DNA from: Nemertoderma westbladi
Lineage: Eukaryota > Xenacoelomorpha > Nemertodermatida > Nemertodermatidae
Reading direction: 5' to 3'
DNA length: 64,000 nt
Assembly (NCBI GenBank): GCA_032718475.1
Contig: JAUCBJ010002633.1
Coordinates: 111,322-175,321, forward strand
A model generated the notes under the pieces. It was not told where the DNA came from. It searched no databases and saw only the letters and a list, made by a program, of their open reading frames with translations. Below, piece by piece: positions 21,648 through 31,358 of the stretch (position 1 is its first letter; each line of letters opens with the position of its first letter). A program made the translations under genes and the position numbers.

Positions 21648-21912
21648 TTGAAACATCTCAACTTGTTTTATTTATTACAGAAATAAGAACGAATTTGTCT
21701 TATCACTTCTTGTGCGCGATTGTATTGAATTCATGACAACTGCTGTTATTATTATTAATCAATTGACATCTCGACTCCTCTCTCACTACTCTATCTGATA
21801 GAACAAAATATTCATTTCGCTAACTGCTCTCTATCTTCTATAATCACAACAGCTTTTATAATTTATTAGATGATTACAACATAATAATTATAGTTTGAAG
21901 TTGTCTAGAAAG
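21648..21912 (+). repeat. Repeat 'X', copy 2, right half
   Basis: TTGAAACATCTCAACTTG through CACTTCTTGTGCGCGATTGT to AGTTTGAAGTTGTCT. It breaks off at about 21912 before the GGCCCG right end seen in copy 1. Confidence 0.7.
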
Positions 21913-21934
21913 TAGTAGTAGTAACTAGTAGAAA

Positions 21935-22500
21935 CTAGTAGTTGTCCTTGGCTCCATGCAACCGTCTGGGTCTGTGGAGCTGCTGATACGTGAACATCTC
22001 GACCTTATCGTCCCTACCCATATCGATATCCTCTTCTTCCCTCGGCATCGTCTCCCCAAACACCACCCGTGGTGCTGTCCCCAGTTGCTCACCTAGTAAG
22101 ATCGCATCCGCCGGGAAATTTGTCGCTGGCTCTCCGTGCTCCCAGTCTCGCTTACCGGGGGGATCCCAGAAGGCTCTCGACCCACTGGCTGTCACCACTC
22201 TCCCGTCCACCCAGTCCGTGTCCGCCAACCAGTACTCTATCGGTGGCATCTCCCCAAACTCGTCTCCCTCCATCTCTTCTACCATAAGCAGTTCCAAACC
22301 CGGGATTGCGGTTGATTTACCATGTCCCTTCCCAGCCTGGTACTTGCCCATAACACTCCAGTCTTCCGCCGCTCTCGGTCTCTTTCTCTTGAAGTCACCC
22401 TAGGACCCCCCGGGTATCGGCATTCTCTGCAACCCAGATGTCGACTGTATCGGCGATCCATCCATTCACTCTATCTCGTCTTCTAGCCGAAACTCGCCCG
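21935..22500 (-). pseudogene. Acidic gag-like fragment of an LTR element (minus)
   Basis: The minus frame 22351-21935 encodes 138 aa rich in Glu, Asp, Gly and Pro (LLMVEEMEGDEFGEMPPIEY, ADAILLGEQLGTAPR). A second frame upstream (22461-22279) continues with Arg-rich sequence. No known motif is visible. It lies directly beside the LTR at 22843-23415 on its internal side, if that LTR runs on the minus strand. It may therefore be gag or an accessory region of that LTR family. This is inference from position only. Confidence 0.35.
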
Positions 22501-22842
22501 AGGTCTCTGAGCCCCATCTCAGCTCATCCAAATCCTGGGCTCTGAAATCATAATCCCTTCCTCTTTATACTGCCTCTCTACATGCTGCCTCCCTCCTCCC
22601 TTTCCTAGTGGCCTCTTCCTCCTTCCTTTCTTCCTCCATGTCTGCCTCGTGTTTCTTCCATCATTGGCACGATGTGTCTACTTCTCTTTCCACCAGATGT
22701 TGTGTATTGTAATACACGAACTCGCCCCCTTCTGTCCCAGGTGGTCTATAAGACCTTCAAAGGCAGTTCTAAAGGCTCACCTGTGGTTCAGAGGTCCTCC
22801 CATTAGTAGAATTGCCATCGGCTCTCTGCCAATGACCACCGT

Positions 22843-23415
22843 TGTGACGGGATCTACGGAGGATCCCGGTTTATCCGGTTTTGGTTTCTAGCTTACGCGT
22901 CCCCGCCGTGCGTGAAAGATATAAAGAGAGTTCGATTGTTGGTTGATTGATGCATATAGTATAATCAATGATAGGTTACAGCACGGTTGAAGTGAATGGT
23001 GTATAATGTACCGGTAAATGATATATTGTATGGCAGTAGACGGAGACAGTAACTAGAGTTCCGCTACTGTCCTAACTAGCTGACTTACTACAAGTGAATG
23101 AAATAATGCATGGACCGGTAATATATTGCACAGTTGGCCATATTGCTCTACCCAGTCGATGCTTCCCCCCTATTGGCTAATATCCTAATTGTCGCCCCTT
23201 TTGCCTTCCCTGGAGTGTTTCCCGTTGCTCCTGTTATTCCCTCTCTCTCTCATGGGTGTAACCCCTGACCCCTGTTGTGCGTATGTCCTCTGGGGTTTTC
23301 TTGTCCCCACTTTATTGGGGTGATACGAGGTTGATATTGGATATCAACCTCGTGTTCCCAATATTGCTTAAAGCTCACTTTATGGGGCTGGCTAGCGGAA
23401 TTGAATACGCTAACA
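22843..23415 (-). mobile_element. LTR of the TGTGACGG family
   Basis: It begins TGTGACGGGATC with GAGGATCCCGG and ends GAATACGCTAACA, the same termini as the LTR at 27927-28476. It shares internal landmarks: GGACCGGTAATATA, CAGTCGATGCTTCCCCC and GGTGATACGAGG. The interior is diverged, so it is another subfamily. A perfect palindrome, TTGATATTGGATATCAA, lies near 23332-23348. No TSD can be assigned because the inner side is not certain. Confidence 0.65.
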
Positions 23416-24216
23416 CTCCCCCCCATGCTATCTTCCCGGTAAGAAGATAGCATCCACCTTTAGTGCGCTACAATTCCGCTGGATCTCGACCTAGTATCGA
23501 GTGTGGGGTGGAACTTTTTTTTCGGAGCCGGTTTTCCAGACCGCCCCTATGGGTATGATATCGCTACCCTGTTTACCTGGAGTCCCGTGTCGGGCCGATC
23601 ATGTGCTCCTCTCACACAACTTTTGTTTCCCCAACACTTTCGCCACTCTAACTCCACTATATTCTCACCCTGACTCTCGCTACTTCTCCTCACTTCCGCT
23701 CTAACTTTCGGACTTCCCTGTCCCTCACTCAGCCTCTTTTTCCTCCCCCCCCCACACTTGAATTGCACTCGCACTCTCTCCGCACTCCGCACTATTGCTC
23801 CCTTGCTCGACCCCTCTTTGGCTAGCTTACTCATCTCTGACGAGTCTCACCCCCCTCTCCTGTGCCGTCGCACTCAGGAAATGTGAAGTCGTCTAGTGTC
23901 TCGTTCGTCATAGTCAGTCATCCCCCGGTCCAGTAGCTAATTGGAAAAAGGTTGAGTGACTATAGTACTTACTTCGATTATATTTTGCTAAACTAATAAT
24001 GATTACTACGTATGTACCTACTAATTGCACTTTTCAATTATTTAAATTACTTAAATTTATACTTAGGAGTTCGCACGTCTCGCGTGGTGCCTTCCAGGCA
24101 TGTTACTCCGAAGTCCCAGTTCGTTCCACCAGCCTTTGGGAACCACCTCAAGTCTTTCCCTTTGTCGTCCCCCTCCCTGGGTCGTTTCCTGGTCACTGCC
24201 TCTCCTCTGGTCTTGT
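23416..24216 (-). other. Internal region of an LTR element, non-open
   Basis: C/T-rich on the plus strand, hence purine-rich on the minus strand. The minus frame 23834-23547 is basic and Arg/Ser-rich (RSAERVRVQFKCGGGRKKR). A hairpin, GATAGCATGGG opposite AGATAGCATC, flanks CTTCCCGGTAAGAAG near 23425-23452. Nothing matches a known domain. It may belong to the same LTR element as 21935-22500 and 25981-27920, which share composition and strand. Confidence 0.3.
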
Positions 24217-25980
24217 CTGCTTACTGGTGGGAAAAGCCAACCAACCACCAAGGTTAAGGCTGAATCACCAGCCGATCGCCTCAATGGTTGGAAGGCCCAC
24301 TTTGAAAAGCTCCTCAATAATGACAGGGTATTGCCTGATAACTTTATAGAAGTAAAAGTGTCTGAGTCTGTACTCCCAGACATTCCCATTGGCGATATCT
24401 CCTTTGCAGAAGTGAAGGCTGCTGCAAAGAGCATTAAGACCAATCGTGCCAGTGGAGTAGATGGTGTTCCCCCTGAGGTCTTTAAAGTACCTGAGTGTTT
24501 AAAGCTCATCTATCCCATCATAGTAGACATGTACCGAACAACAAGAGTCCCACAAGAAATGAAAACAAATAAGTTGGTGCCAGTTCCCAAGAAGGGCAAC
24601 CTAACACTCTATGGTTCTTTTCGGGGAATCTCATTGATCTCGATTGCTGCAAAGCTATACAATAGGATTCTATTAAATCGCATCAGGGATCCCATTGAGA
24701 GACTGCTCCGTGGAAATCAAAATGGGTTCCGTAAAGGTCGTGGGACCATGGAGCCCATTTTGGCACTTAGAAGGATAATTGAAGAGTTATCAAAAAAGAA
24801 AGACAGGCATCTGGCTGTTATCTTTGTTGACTTCTTCAAGGCCTTTGATTCAGTCTCTCGCTCACGTATGTTCAGCATACTTTCATTATATGGGATTCCT
24901 GATGAAATTATTGCAGCAATCAGATCAGTATACGATGGTTCGACAACATTTGTGTCTACTGTTGATGGTGACACAGAACCATTTGAAGTGTTATGGGGCG
25001 TTCTCCAAGGAGACACACTTGCACCATTCTTGTTCATTATTGTGGTTGACTATGTTCTACGCATGTCCTTAGATCATTATAATGATGATGGGGTGATGAT
25101 AACTCCACCTACTGGCTCCAGAAGTCGAGGAAATCCTGCCAAGTACCTAACTGATCTAGACTTTGCTGATGACTTAGGAGTACTCTCAGAATCATTAGAG
25201 GGAGCCCAACGGCTCCTCAGCTCATTAGAACATGCTGCTTCTAGTGTTGGTCTTTTTATTAACTCCAGAAAGACCAAAATTCTGACAGTTAACTTTGAAA
25301 GTCCTCAGCAAGTCTCTGATCGGATGAGCATAAGCTCAAAGGATGGTATGCTTGAGCATGTGGACGACTTCTGTTACCTGGGATCATGGATCCGGAAGTC
25401 AGGTGAGGACCTTCGAATACGTAAGGGAAAGGCATGGGCAGCCTTGAATAGGCTTTCCAGGATTTGGAAGTCACCGAGAATTAATCGGAAACTTAAGGTC
25501 CGATTATTTAGAGCAGCAGTAGTTCCAGTACTCCTCTACGGGAGTCCATGCTGGGCTCTAACTGCTGAGGACACCAAATCTCTGGATGGCACAATCACAA
25601 GAATGCTACGCCGGGTTCATTGTGTCAAGTACAATGCACACATCTCCAACCAGACACTATATAACATTGGAGGTGTCTCATTGGTTCCCCCAAGCTTGAC
25701 ACTAGAACAAAATCGCCTCCGCTTTGCAGGACATTGCTTTCGCCGTGAGGACCAGCCAGTGCATAATCTTGTACTTTGGCAGCCTCATGGAGTGAATAAG
25801 CATGGTGGACAGCCCATGACTTTCTTGAGACGCATCTTAAAGGACACTGGCCTTAAAGAAGCGGATGATCTAGCAAATGTCATGGGTGATAGGGAGTTGT
25901 GGCGGTGCAATTTTGTTGACAAGCCGGCACAGCATTCTTAAAAATGCAGCTGCAATGCAGCATGCCGATCCTAGTAGTAG
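24217..25980 (+). mobile_element. RTE-like non-LTR retrotransposon, copy 4 (longest RT copy)
   Basis: Element sequence starts at about 24217 (ACTGGTGGGAAAAGCC), continues through a complete RT, and ends with the common 3' UTR and (TAG)n at 25971-25980. Upstream is unrelated C/T-rich LTR-internal DNA. The endonuclease half is missing here, but a minus-strand copy of that half lies at 61563-63162. Confidence 0.85.
24235..25941 (+). CDS. Reverse transcriptase of the RTE-like element (about 568 aa, N-truncated)
   Basis: Open frame with every RT block: NRASGVDGVPPEVFK, FRGISLISIAAKLYNRIL, QNGFRKGRGTMEPILALR, VIFVDFFKAFDSVSR (first Asp), WGVLQGDTLAPFLFIIVVDY and LTDLDFADDLGVLSES (FADD). Next come the FINSRKTKILTVN and FCYLGSWIRKSGEDLRIRKG blocks, and the C-terminal tail LRRVHCVKYNAHIS to KPAQHS. 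The ATG at 24100 belongs to the flank. Homology begins at GGKSQPTTKVKAESPADRLN, matching the end of the endonuclease half at 61.6 kb. It would copy RNA at a nicked target. Without the endonuclease it cannot act alone, although its RT domain appears intact. Confidence 0.85.
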   Translation, partial: SQPTTKVKAESPADRLNGWKAHFEKLLNNDRVLPDNFIEVKVSESVLPDIPIGDISFAEVKAAAKSIKTNRASGVDGVPPEVFKVPECLKLIYPIIVDMYRTTRVPQEMKTNKLVPVPKKGNLTLYGSFRGISLISIAAKLYNRILLNRIRDPIERLLRGNQNGFRKGRGTMEPILALRRIIEELSKKKDRHLAVIFVDFFKAFDSVSRSRMFSILSLYGIPDEIIAAIRSVYDGSTTFVSTVDGDTEPFEVLWGVLQGDTLAPFLFIIVVDYVLRMSLDHYNDDGVMITPPTGSRSRGNPAKYLTDLDFADDLGVLSESLEGAQRLLSSLEHAASSVGLFINSRKTKILTVNFESPQQVSDRMSISSKDGMLEHVDDFCYLGSWIRKSGEDLRIRKGKAWAALNRLSRIWKSPRINRKLKVRLFRAAVVPVLLYGSPCWALTAEDTKSLDGTITRMLRRVHCVKYNAHISNQTLYNIGGVSLVPPSLTLEQNRLRFAGHCFRREDQPVHNLVLWQPHGVNKHGGQPMTFLRRILKDTGLKEADDLANVMGDRELWRCNFVDKPAQHS

Positions 25981-26445
25981 TCTTTACTCCCACCTTTACT
26001 CCATCACTTCTGGTTGCGCCCCCATCATCTCTCTCCCCACGCTCTCTTCCAGTCAACACGTTGCTTCCGTTTTCATTGGGTTCATTTGCCTGCATCTCCT
26101 CCTGCATTCCCACACGGCCTTGTAGGCCTCCGTCAGGCGAATTATTTACTTCACAGTCATTTATATTAATTATACCATTATTACTTTCACCATCATTCTT
26201 TATTATATTATTATTCAACCCTTCATCATTATTATATAAATTATTCTGTTCATCATTATTATTTAAATTATTCTGTTCACCATTGTTATTCATTATATTA
26301 TTATCATTTAAATTAATTAAATCATTTACTGTGTCAGTATCAACGTTATTATTATTCACCAAAACATTATTTCCTGTAAGAAAAGTGCCCTCGTCATTAT
26401 TAGGATTATCAACTATGGTATTATTAGTATTAACGTTCTCATTAA
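25981..26445 (-). other. Asn-rich low-complexity open frame (minus), probable LTR-element remnant
   Basis: The minus frame from 26362 encodes many Asn with Asp and Glu (NNNGEQNNLNNNDEQNNLYN). It continues to SPDGGLQGRVGMQEEMQAN and then runs into RTE tail sequence. It is built from ATTATT repeats, so it may be non-coding. It lies between the RTE insertion and a CR1 fragment, on the strand of the coiled-coil frame at 26870-27313. That frame may continue it upstream. Confidence 0.35.
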
Positions 26446-26836
26446 ATGTAATTTATTATTATTATATTCTTTATTTCATGCAATTGCACATAGTAAAATT
26501 ATTTATTATATATGATCACAAAATATATATATCGTACAACATGGTAACTAACTTCTATGAATATATTATTAAAAAGAAAAAAGATAAAAGAAGAAAAACA
26601 ATAACTATTTACTCATATTGTTCACGATTATACACATTTAGGTTAGAAATACAGGGTCTTTCATTTCACCTATTCGTGATATCTTAACTACTGCCGTATT
26701 TAATGCTTGCAATAGTGTATTATCTATCTTGTTTATACGATCAAATAGACTGGTTACTGATCTATATCTGATATGTATAAATAGTGGTATATTCAACATA
26801 CCGAGCGCTAGTGAAATACTCGATGTCTGTCCTGGG
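26446..26836 (-). pseudogene. CR1-like element, 3' fragment
   Basis: Reverse complement of 16090-16471. The frame encodes QTSSISLALGMLNIPLFIHI and runs to MKDPVFLT, the same C-terminus as the copy at 13.5-16.5 kb with few substitutions. The 3' UTR and the TATTATTATT tail are also conserved. It is strongly 5'-truncated and inserted into the minus-strand gag-like region. Confidence 0.85.
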
Positions 26837-26869
26837 AGGGCTATGTTATTACCCCCCCCCCCCCCCATC

Positions 26870-27313
26870 CATCCAGTCGCACCAGTTTTGTGTTTGAAAT
26901 CCGGTCTCAGTAAGTGGAGTATCAACAAAAGTTTCCTTTACCCCTGGTTCCTCATAAATACTTCTCGAACCAGCCTCACTCTCTGATAAACCCAGTTTCA
27001 CCAGTTCTAACTGGCGTTTCTGTCTCGCCTGATACTGCATTAACCCCCTCAACTGGTTAATCATATCATCCTGCATTATCTTACCAACCATCTCTCTCTC
27101 CCTATCCTCTCTAACACTCTGGTCCGCCAACACATTTTCCCTCTCAACCCTCTCTCTACACTCTCTCGCCACCTTCTCAGCTCTCTCTTTATACTCTCTC
27201 GCTAGCTCCCTTTCCTTCTCTAATAACGCATCACCCTTGTCCAACTGTCTCTCTAATTCCTTTTGGTTCAACACGACCATGTCTAGCTGACATGCCAGAT
27301 CTATCTCTAACAC
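26870..27313 (-). pseudogene. Coiled-coil, gag-like frame of an LTR element
   Basis: The minus frame encodes 150 aa with a strong heptad pattern (QKELERQLDKGDALLEKERE, AREYKERAEKVARECRERVE), then MVGKIMQDDMINQLRGLMQY. Such charged coiled coils are common in gag N-terminal regions. It lies on the internal side of the minus-strand LTR at 27927-28476, the position expected for gag. No CCHC, protease or RT follows in an intact form. Confidence 0.45.
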
Positions 27314-27473
27314 CCATCTTGCTTACACGGAGGGAGTAGCAGACTTTTCAGTTGGGACGGACTCCCGTCGCCTGCTGGTTTTACTACTTTTATTATGCCT
27401 GCTAGTGGTCTTACTGACGGACGACACCTAATCTTTTGGATTTACCTCATCGACCTTTCCTCCTTTTTTGGCG

Positions 27474-27850
27474 TCATTGAGGATCTTTCTCGTGGCAATG
27501 TATCCACGTCGTAGGCGATTGCTTGTCCCAATGTCCTCCTCCTGAACTTCGACCTACTCTCCTCATCTGGTGTGGCACCGCCGGCCCCACCATTGCTGTT
27601 CCGGTGGGCCGCTCCCCGCCTGTAGCCACTGGTTGGCTGGTGACCACGCCGCTCTCATCCCGCATTGACTCGTATTCTTTGTCACCTCGTACTCGTCCGC
27701 CTTCCTCCTCTCCGACCAAACCATCGTTCTTTGGCAAATCCAGTGTGTGGGCCGGTACAGCCTCATCGCCACCTCCTGAATCATTGCGTCTCTGTCACTG
27801 CGTGTGCATGGCAGACTTGTGCCCTTCTCCGAACCTTGGGGCGTTGTTGA
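27474..27850 (-). other. Leader/gag-like region next to the LTR, low coding confidence
   Basis: Two overlapping minus frames (27737-27474 and 27784-27563), polar and without recognisable domains. The strand and place (between LTR and coiled-coil frame) suggest leader or early gag of the same LTR element. Confidence 0.25.
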
Positions 27851-27926
27851 TTCGCTAAGGTTGGCTTTGCAGAAATAATCTAGATTTGATGTGGGTGTTC
27901 ATCACAATGTCGAAGTCGGTTTAAAC

Positions 27927-28476
27927 TGTGACAGGATCCGAGTTGGTGAGGGATCCCGACCGGTGTGCGTTTCAAGATGTATGGCAAATATGTGTCGCCG
28001 CATCCGCTTTGTCACTGAAAGTCTGTTAAGGGGCTGAAAGGCCGACAGGCCGGTGTAACAAAGATAGAGTTTACTTATTGTTGTTGATAATCTCAGATGT
28101 ATGAGTACCGGTAATATAGCACAATCAGTATCACACAATGACAGCAGTAACGACGATGATGGCTTAAACTGTTTAACTTCTACATTGAATACTAGCCAAC
28201 TGAATCATAATTAGCACTGAGTAACAGTTATCTGGACATTGCATGGAAGGTTACACACATTGTTTACTTTCTCTGGCCACTCCCTATCTTTCCTGGCCCT
28301 GTGTTGGCTTCCCCCTGAGATGTATTGGTATCTCTCTCTGGCTGGCAGTGTATATTGCCTTGTTCCCTCTGGTATGCAATATTGCGTTGGGCAATATTGC
28401 ATATCTAATCATAATTTGTAAATCACGATTTCCCCATTTTCTCGTTGGGTGGTGCAGCGGATTTGATCTGCTAACA
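27927..28476 (-). mobile_element. LTR (5' LTR if minus), same family as the solo LTR
   Basis: It starts TGTGACAGGATCC and ends GATCTGCTAACA, and is highly similar to 21041-21647 throughout. Its right flank is TTGAAACATTTC of repeat X, the same target position as the solo LTR. Its left flank is not repeat X but LTR-internal sequence (GTTTAAAC and onward). It is therefore the outer LTR of a longer, decayed minus-strand element. Confidence 0.75.
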
Positions 28477-29045
28477 TTGAAACATTTCAACTTGATTTAT
28501 TTATTACAAAAATAAGAACGAATTTGTCTTATCACTTCTTGTGCGCAATTGTATTGAATTCATGACAACTGCTGTTATTATTATTAATCAATTGACATCT
28601 CGACTCCTCTCTGACTACTCTATCCGATAGAACAAAATAATGATTTCGCTAACTGCTCTCTATCTTCTATAATCACAACAGCTTTTATAATTCATTAGAT
28701 TATTACAACATAATAATTATAGTTTGAAGTTGTCTCGAAAATTTCTCGTACACCACCGGGACTACCCTCACACTCATTTATTGTTTAGACAGAACAAAAA
28801 GCTTTTACTTGACTCGTACAATGATTTCGCTAACTGCTCTCTATCTTCTATAATCACAACCACTTTTATAATTCATTAGATGATAACAACATAATAATTA
28901 TAGTTTGAAGTTGTCTCGAAAATTTCTCGTACACCACCGGGACTACCCTCACACTCATTTATTGTCAGACAGAACAAAAAGCTTTTACTTGACTCGTACT
29001 GTCTCCTATGACTTGCTTCACGGGACACTAGGCCCGTCTCTAGTC
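28477..29045 (+). repeat. Repeat 'X', copy 3, right half with a 181-bp tandem duplication
   Basis: It starts at the LTR target TTGAAACATTTC and ends TTCACGGGACACTAGGCCCG, the right end seen at 11990. A 181-bp block (AATGATTTCGCTAACTGC to TTTTACTTGACTCGTACA) is present twice in tandem (starting 28639 and 28820). Copy 1 has it once. Confidence 0.75.
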
Positions 29046-29259
29046 AAATAAACACAGGTACGGACGTAATCTGGTCATGTAATAATGGTAAGGTATTGAT
29101 GCGTAACAGCATAATTCAGTCATCAGTAATGGCATGCCTAATGCAGTGCAGCAGTGCAATGCACATACCACATACAGAATAATAAACTACATTACCGGTC
29201 CAGTACCAAAGTACTGCAGTACTGAAATATAAGTGCACTGTCTGGCTCTTTGAATTTTC
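29046..29259. other. Intergenic spacer
   Basis: No gene; a few TACCGGT and AGTACTGCAGTACTG palindromes. Confidence 0.5.
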
Positions 29260-29830
29260 GACTGACAAATTGGCCATTTTTGAAAATACCATAATTTTAT
29301 AAACCTTGCCAATAAAATCAGCACATTCTAAAACCTCAGTAGCCAAAATATAAGGCCAAATTACCACTTTTGGCTATTTTAATATTTCGAGCTACTTGTA
29401 ATTTTGGTGCTCTTTTAGTGTCTATTATAAAATAAACAATGAAAATTTTATTCTAATTTCACTTTCGATTACTAATAATTAATTCGACTAACTAAAAAAG
29501 CATATGGTTTAATGGATATACCAAAGTCTTGAAGAGTGATGCTTGTATTTTGAGTAATTTTATCAATTCCGAAAAGTGCTGATATGGTATGGGTGCCAGG
29601 AACTCCTCATATCTCGATAACTACTAGAGCTATTAAATTAATTTATATTTGTCTGAAAGAGGACATTATTTTAGTTAGGGACAAGTACTTTCGACGCGCT
29701 AGACATATTGTTTCGGGGGTTCTATCTAAGAGAAAGAACTAGCTCAGTAAATTTAGGAGCTTTGCAGCAGCTTGGCGGGTCGTATCTATAGTAGGTCATG
29801 ATATACACTATTAAATATATTAAAATTGTG
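29260..29830 (+). repeat. Repeat 'Y', inverted, uninterrupted copy
   Basis: It matches, as reverse complement, 12996-13452 and 16472-16540 in one piece. This shows the empty site of the CR1-like insertion (around AAAATATAAGGCCAAATTAC at 29345-29364). One unit of the 14-bp minisatellite motif follows at 29804 (ATACACTATTAAATATATT). Confidence 0.75.
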
Positions 29831-29944
29831 TCATGCAGATAATTTATATAGTAGCCTAAGGCTGCTTTCACTGTAAGTTCGTCGACTTATGGGGAACCCC
29901 AAAGATTTAGGGGAACATTAAGGTGACACCAAAGCTTAAAGGGG

Positions 29945-30062
29945 TGTCCGGGCAATTGCGACCCGGACAATTGCGACCCCAAAGCTTAAGGGGGTGTCCG
30001 GACAATTGCCACCCGTACAATTGCGACCCAGACAAATGCGACCCGGACAATTGTGACCCAAG
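29945..30062 (-). repeat. Short inverted array of the CAATTG minisatellite
   Basis: About six units of GGACAATTGCGACCC, with one AAAGCTTAAGGGGGTGT interruption. The units are the reverse complement of those at 30465-30857. Confidence 0.85.
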
Positions 30063-30464
30063 ATTTTATTAAATTTGCTAGGTCAAAATTGTACGAGTAG
30101 CTAGCTACATTTAAATTACTGTAGCTACATTTTAAAATAGTGACTACATTATTCGCAATATTATATTCTGGTATTCTACTATCCTTATATAATTTATTAA
30201 TTTTACTTATTGTATTATAATTTCTGTAGCTACATTTCATTACTATAGCTATATTTAATTACAGTAGCTACATTTGAACAAAATGGAGCGGTTGGCCCTA
30301 CATTATTTGCAATTAGATATTCTGGAATGCTTAGAATTAATATTAATTGTTTTGGCATAACCTACGTATATTGTTAACATTGTTCAAGCATTATTTTTTC
30401 TACTAGCTATTGATATAAACTATTTGAAATCTATATAATGTTGTATAACTGTTTATTTATGAGC
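30063..30464. other. AT-rich spacer between the inverted arrays
   Basis: About 400 bp with repeated TAGCTACATTT motifs (five or more occurrences between 30104 and 30270). No gene is visible. It forms the loop of the fold-back between the two CAATTG arrays. Confidence 0.5.
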
Positions 30465-30857
30465 GGGTCGCAATTGTCCCGGTCGCAATTGTACGGGTGG
30501 CAATTGTCCCGGTCGCAATTGTATGGGTCGCAAATGTCCGTGTCGCAATTGTATGGGTCGCAAATGTCCGTGTCGCAATTGACCGGGTCGCAATTGTCCC
30601 GGTCGCAATTGTCCCGGTCGCAATTGTCCCGGTCGCAATTGTCCCGGTCGCAATTGTCCCGGTCGCAATTGTCCCGGTCGCAATTGTCCCGGTCGCAATT
30701 GTCCCGGTCGCAATTGTCCCGGTCGCAATTGTCCCGGTCGCAATTGTCCCGGTCGCAATTGTCCCAGTCGCAATTGTCCGGATCGCAATTGTCCCGGTCG
30801 CAATTGTCCGGATCGCAATTGTCCCGGTCGCAATTGTCCGGATCGCAATTGTCCTAA
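30465..30857 (+). repeat. 15-bp minisatellite (GGTCGCAATTGTCCC)n
   Basis: About 26 units. The first units vary (TGTATGGGTCGCAAATGTCCG), the central 12 are perfect, and at the end GGTCGCAATTGTCC alternates with GATCGCAATTGTCC. Because 15 is divisible by three and the unit has no stop, long open frames appear in several frames on both strands; they are artefacts. The flanks carry CCCCAAAGCTTAA on both sides. Confidence 0.95.
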
Positions 30858-30968
30858 CTTCGCTTAAGGGGACCATTACCCCAAAGCTTAAAACATTAGT
30901 AAATTTTACAAATTTCCTTTATTTTATAATTATTATACTGAAGTTTAGGGGTTTAACACAGAAATAAA

Positions 30969-31358
30969 ATGAATACATATCATATCGTTGGCATGGTTAC
31001 GCTACTGATCACCTTACCTACCCTCCTCGCTATTGATTGCTTTGTGGACCTAGCAACCAATGAGATAGTAGAAGACTGCGTCCAATGTGTGCACGGGATG
31101 GGAACACACGTTGACATGGAAACCGCCAAGGAGACCACTTCTAGATTCGGTTCTTGTCTCACCGGTTCCGATTACATCGACTGTGACCAAGGTTACCAGG
31201 ACACTGTTTGCTTCAACCGAAACCTACGGGAATGCCAGATCTCTTGTTGTTATAGTAACCTATGTAATGGGGCACAGACCCTGGCTAGATCTGCTCCACT
31301 TCCCCTAATTTCTTCCAGCCTGATAGTCGTAATAAACGTAAATAAGTTTTGGAAATAA
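30969..31358 (+). CDS. Ly6/uPAR (LU, three-finger) domain protein, secreted or GPI-anchored
   Basis: 129 aa. Residues 1-21 form a signal peptide (hydrophobic GMVTLLITLPTLLA, cleavage before IDC). The mature part has ten cysteines at positions 24, 37, 40, 63, 72, 81, 89, 93, 94 and 99. It finishes with CCYSNLCN, the CCxxxxCN signature that closes an LU domain. A hydrophobic C-terminal stretch (LPLISSSLIVVI) after Ser/Ala residues fits a GPI-attachment signal, though it is short. Such proteins sit on the cell surface or are secreted, and bind receptors or partners through three loops. The start is the only ATG before the signal peptide. Unlike most LU genes, which have several exons, the whole protein is in one exon. 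It is the only convincing host gene in the window. The function is not predictable. Confidence 0.8.
   Translation: MNTYHIVGMVTLLITLPTLLAIDCFVDLATNEIVEDCVQCVHGMGTHVDMETAKETTSRFGSCLTGSDYIDCDQGYQDTVCFNRNLRECQISCCYSNLCNGAQTLARSAPLPLISSSLIVVINVNKFWK

Noticed and set aside
22069-22403. Pro/Ser-rich plus-strand frames
   Set aside because: They are shadows opposite the acidic minus-strand frame, caused by C/T-rich composition.
24100-24216. The upstream ATG of the 613-aa RT frame as a native start
   Set aside because: The first 39 residues derive from unrelated C/T-rich flank; homology to the element begins at about 24217.
26849-26990. Gly/Pro runs in frames across 26860-26870
   Set aside because: They are produced by a poly-C tract at the junction of the CR1 fragment, not by a protein.
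30438-30967. Long open frames on both strands through the CAATTG minisatellite
   Set aside because: A 15-bp unit without stop codons keeps frames open automatically; the proteins are pure five-residue repeats and have no start context.
31087-31308. Alternative plus-strand frame overlapping the Ly6-like gene
   Set aside because: The Ly6 frame has a signal peptide and the full cysteine pattern; the overlapping frame has neither.
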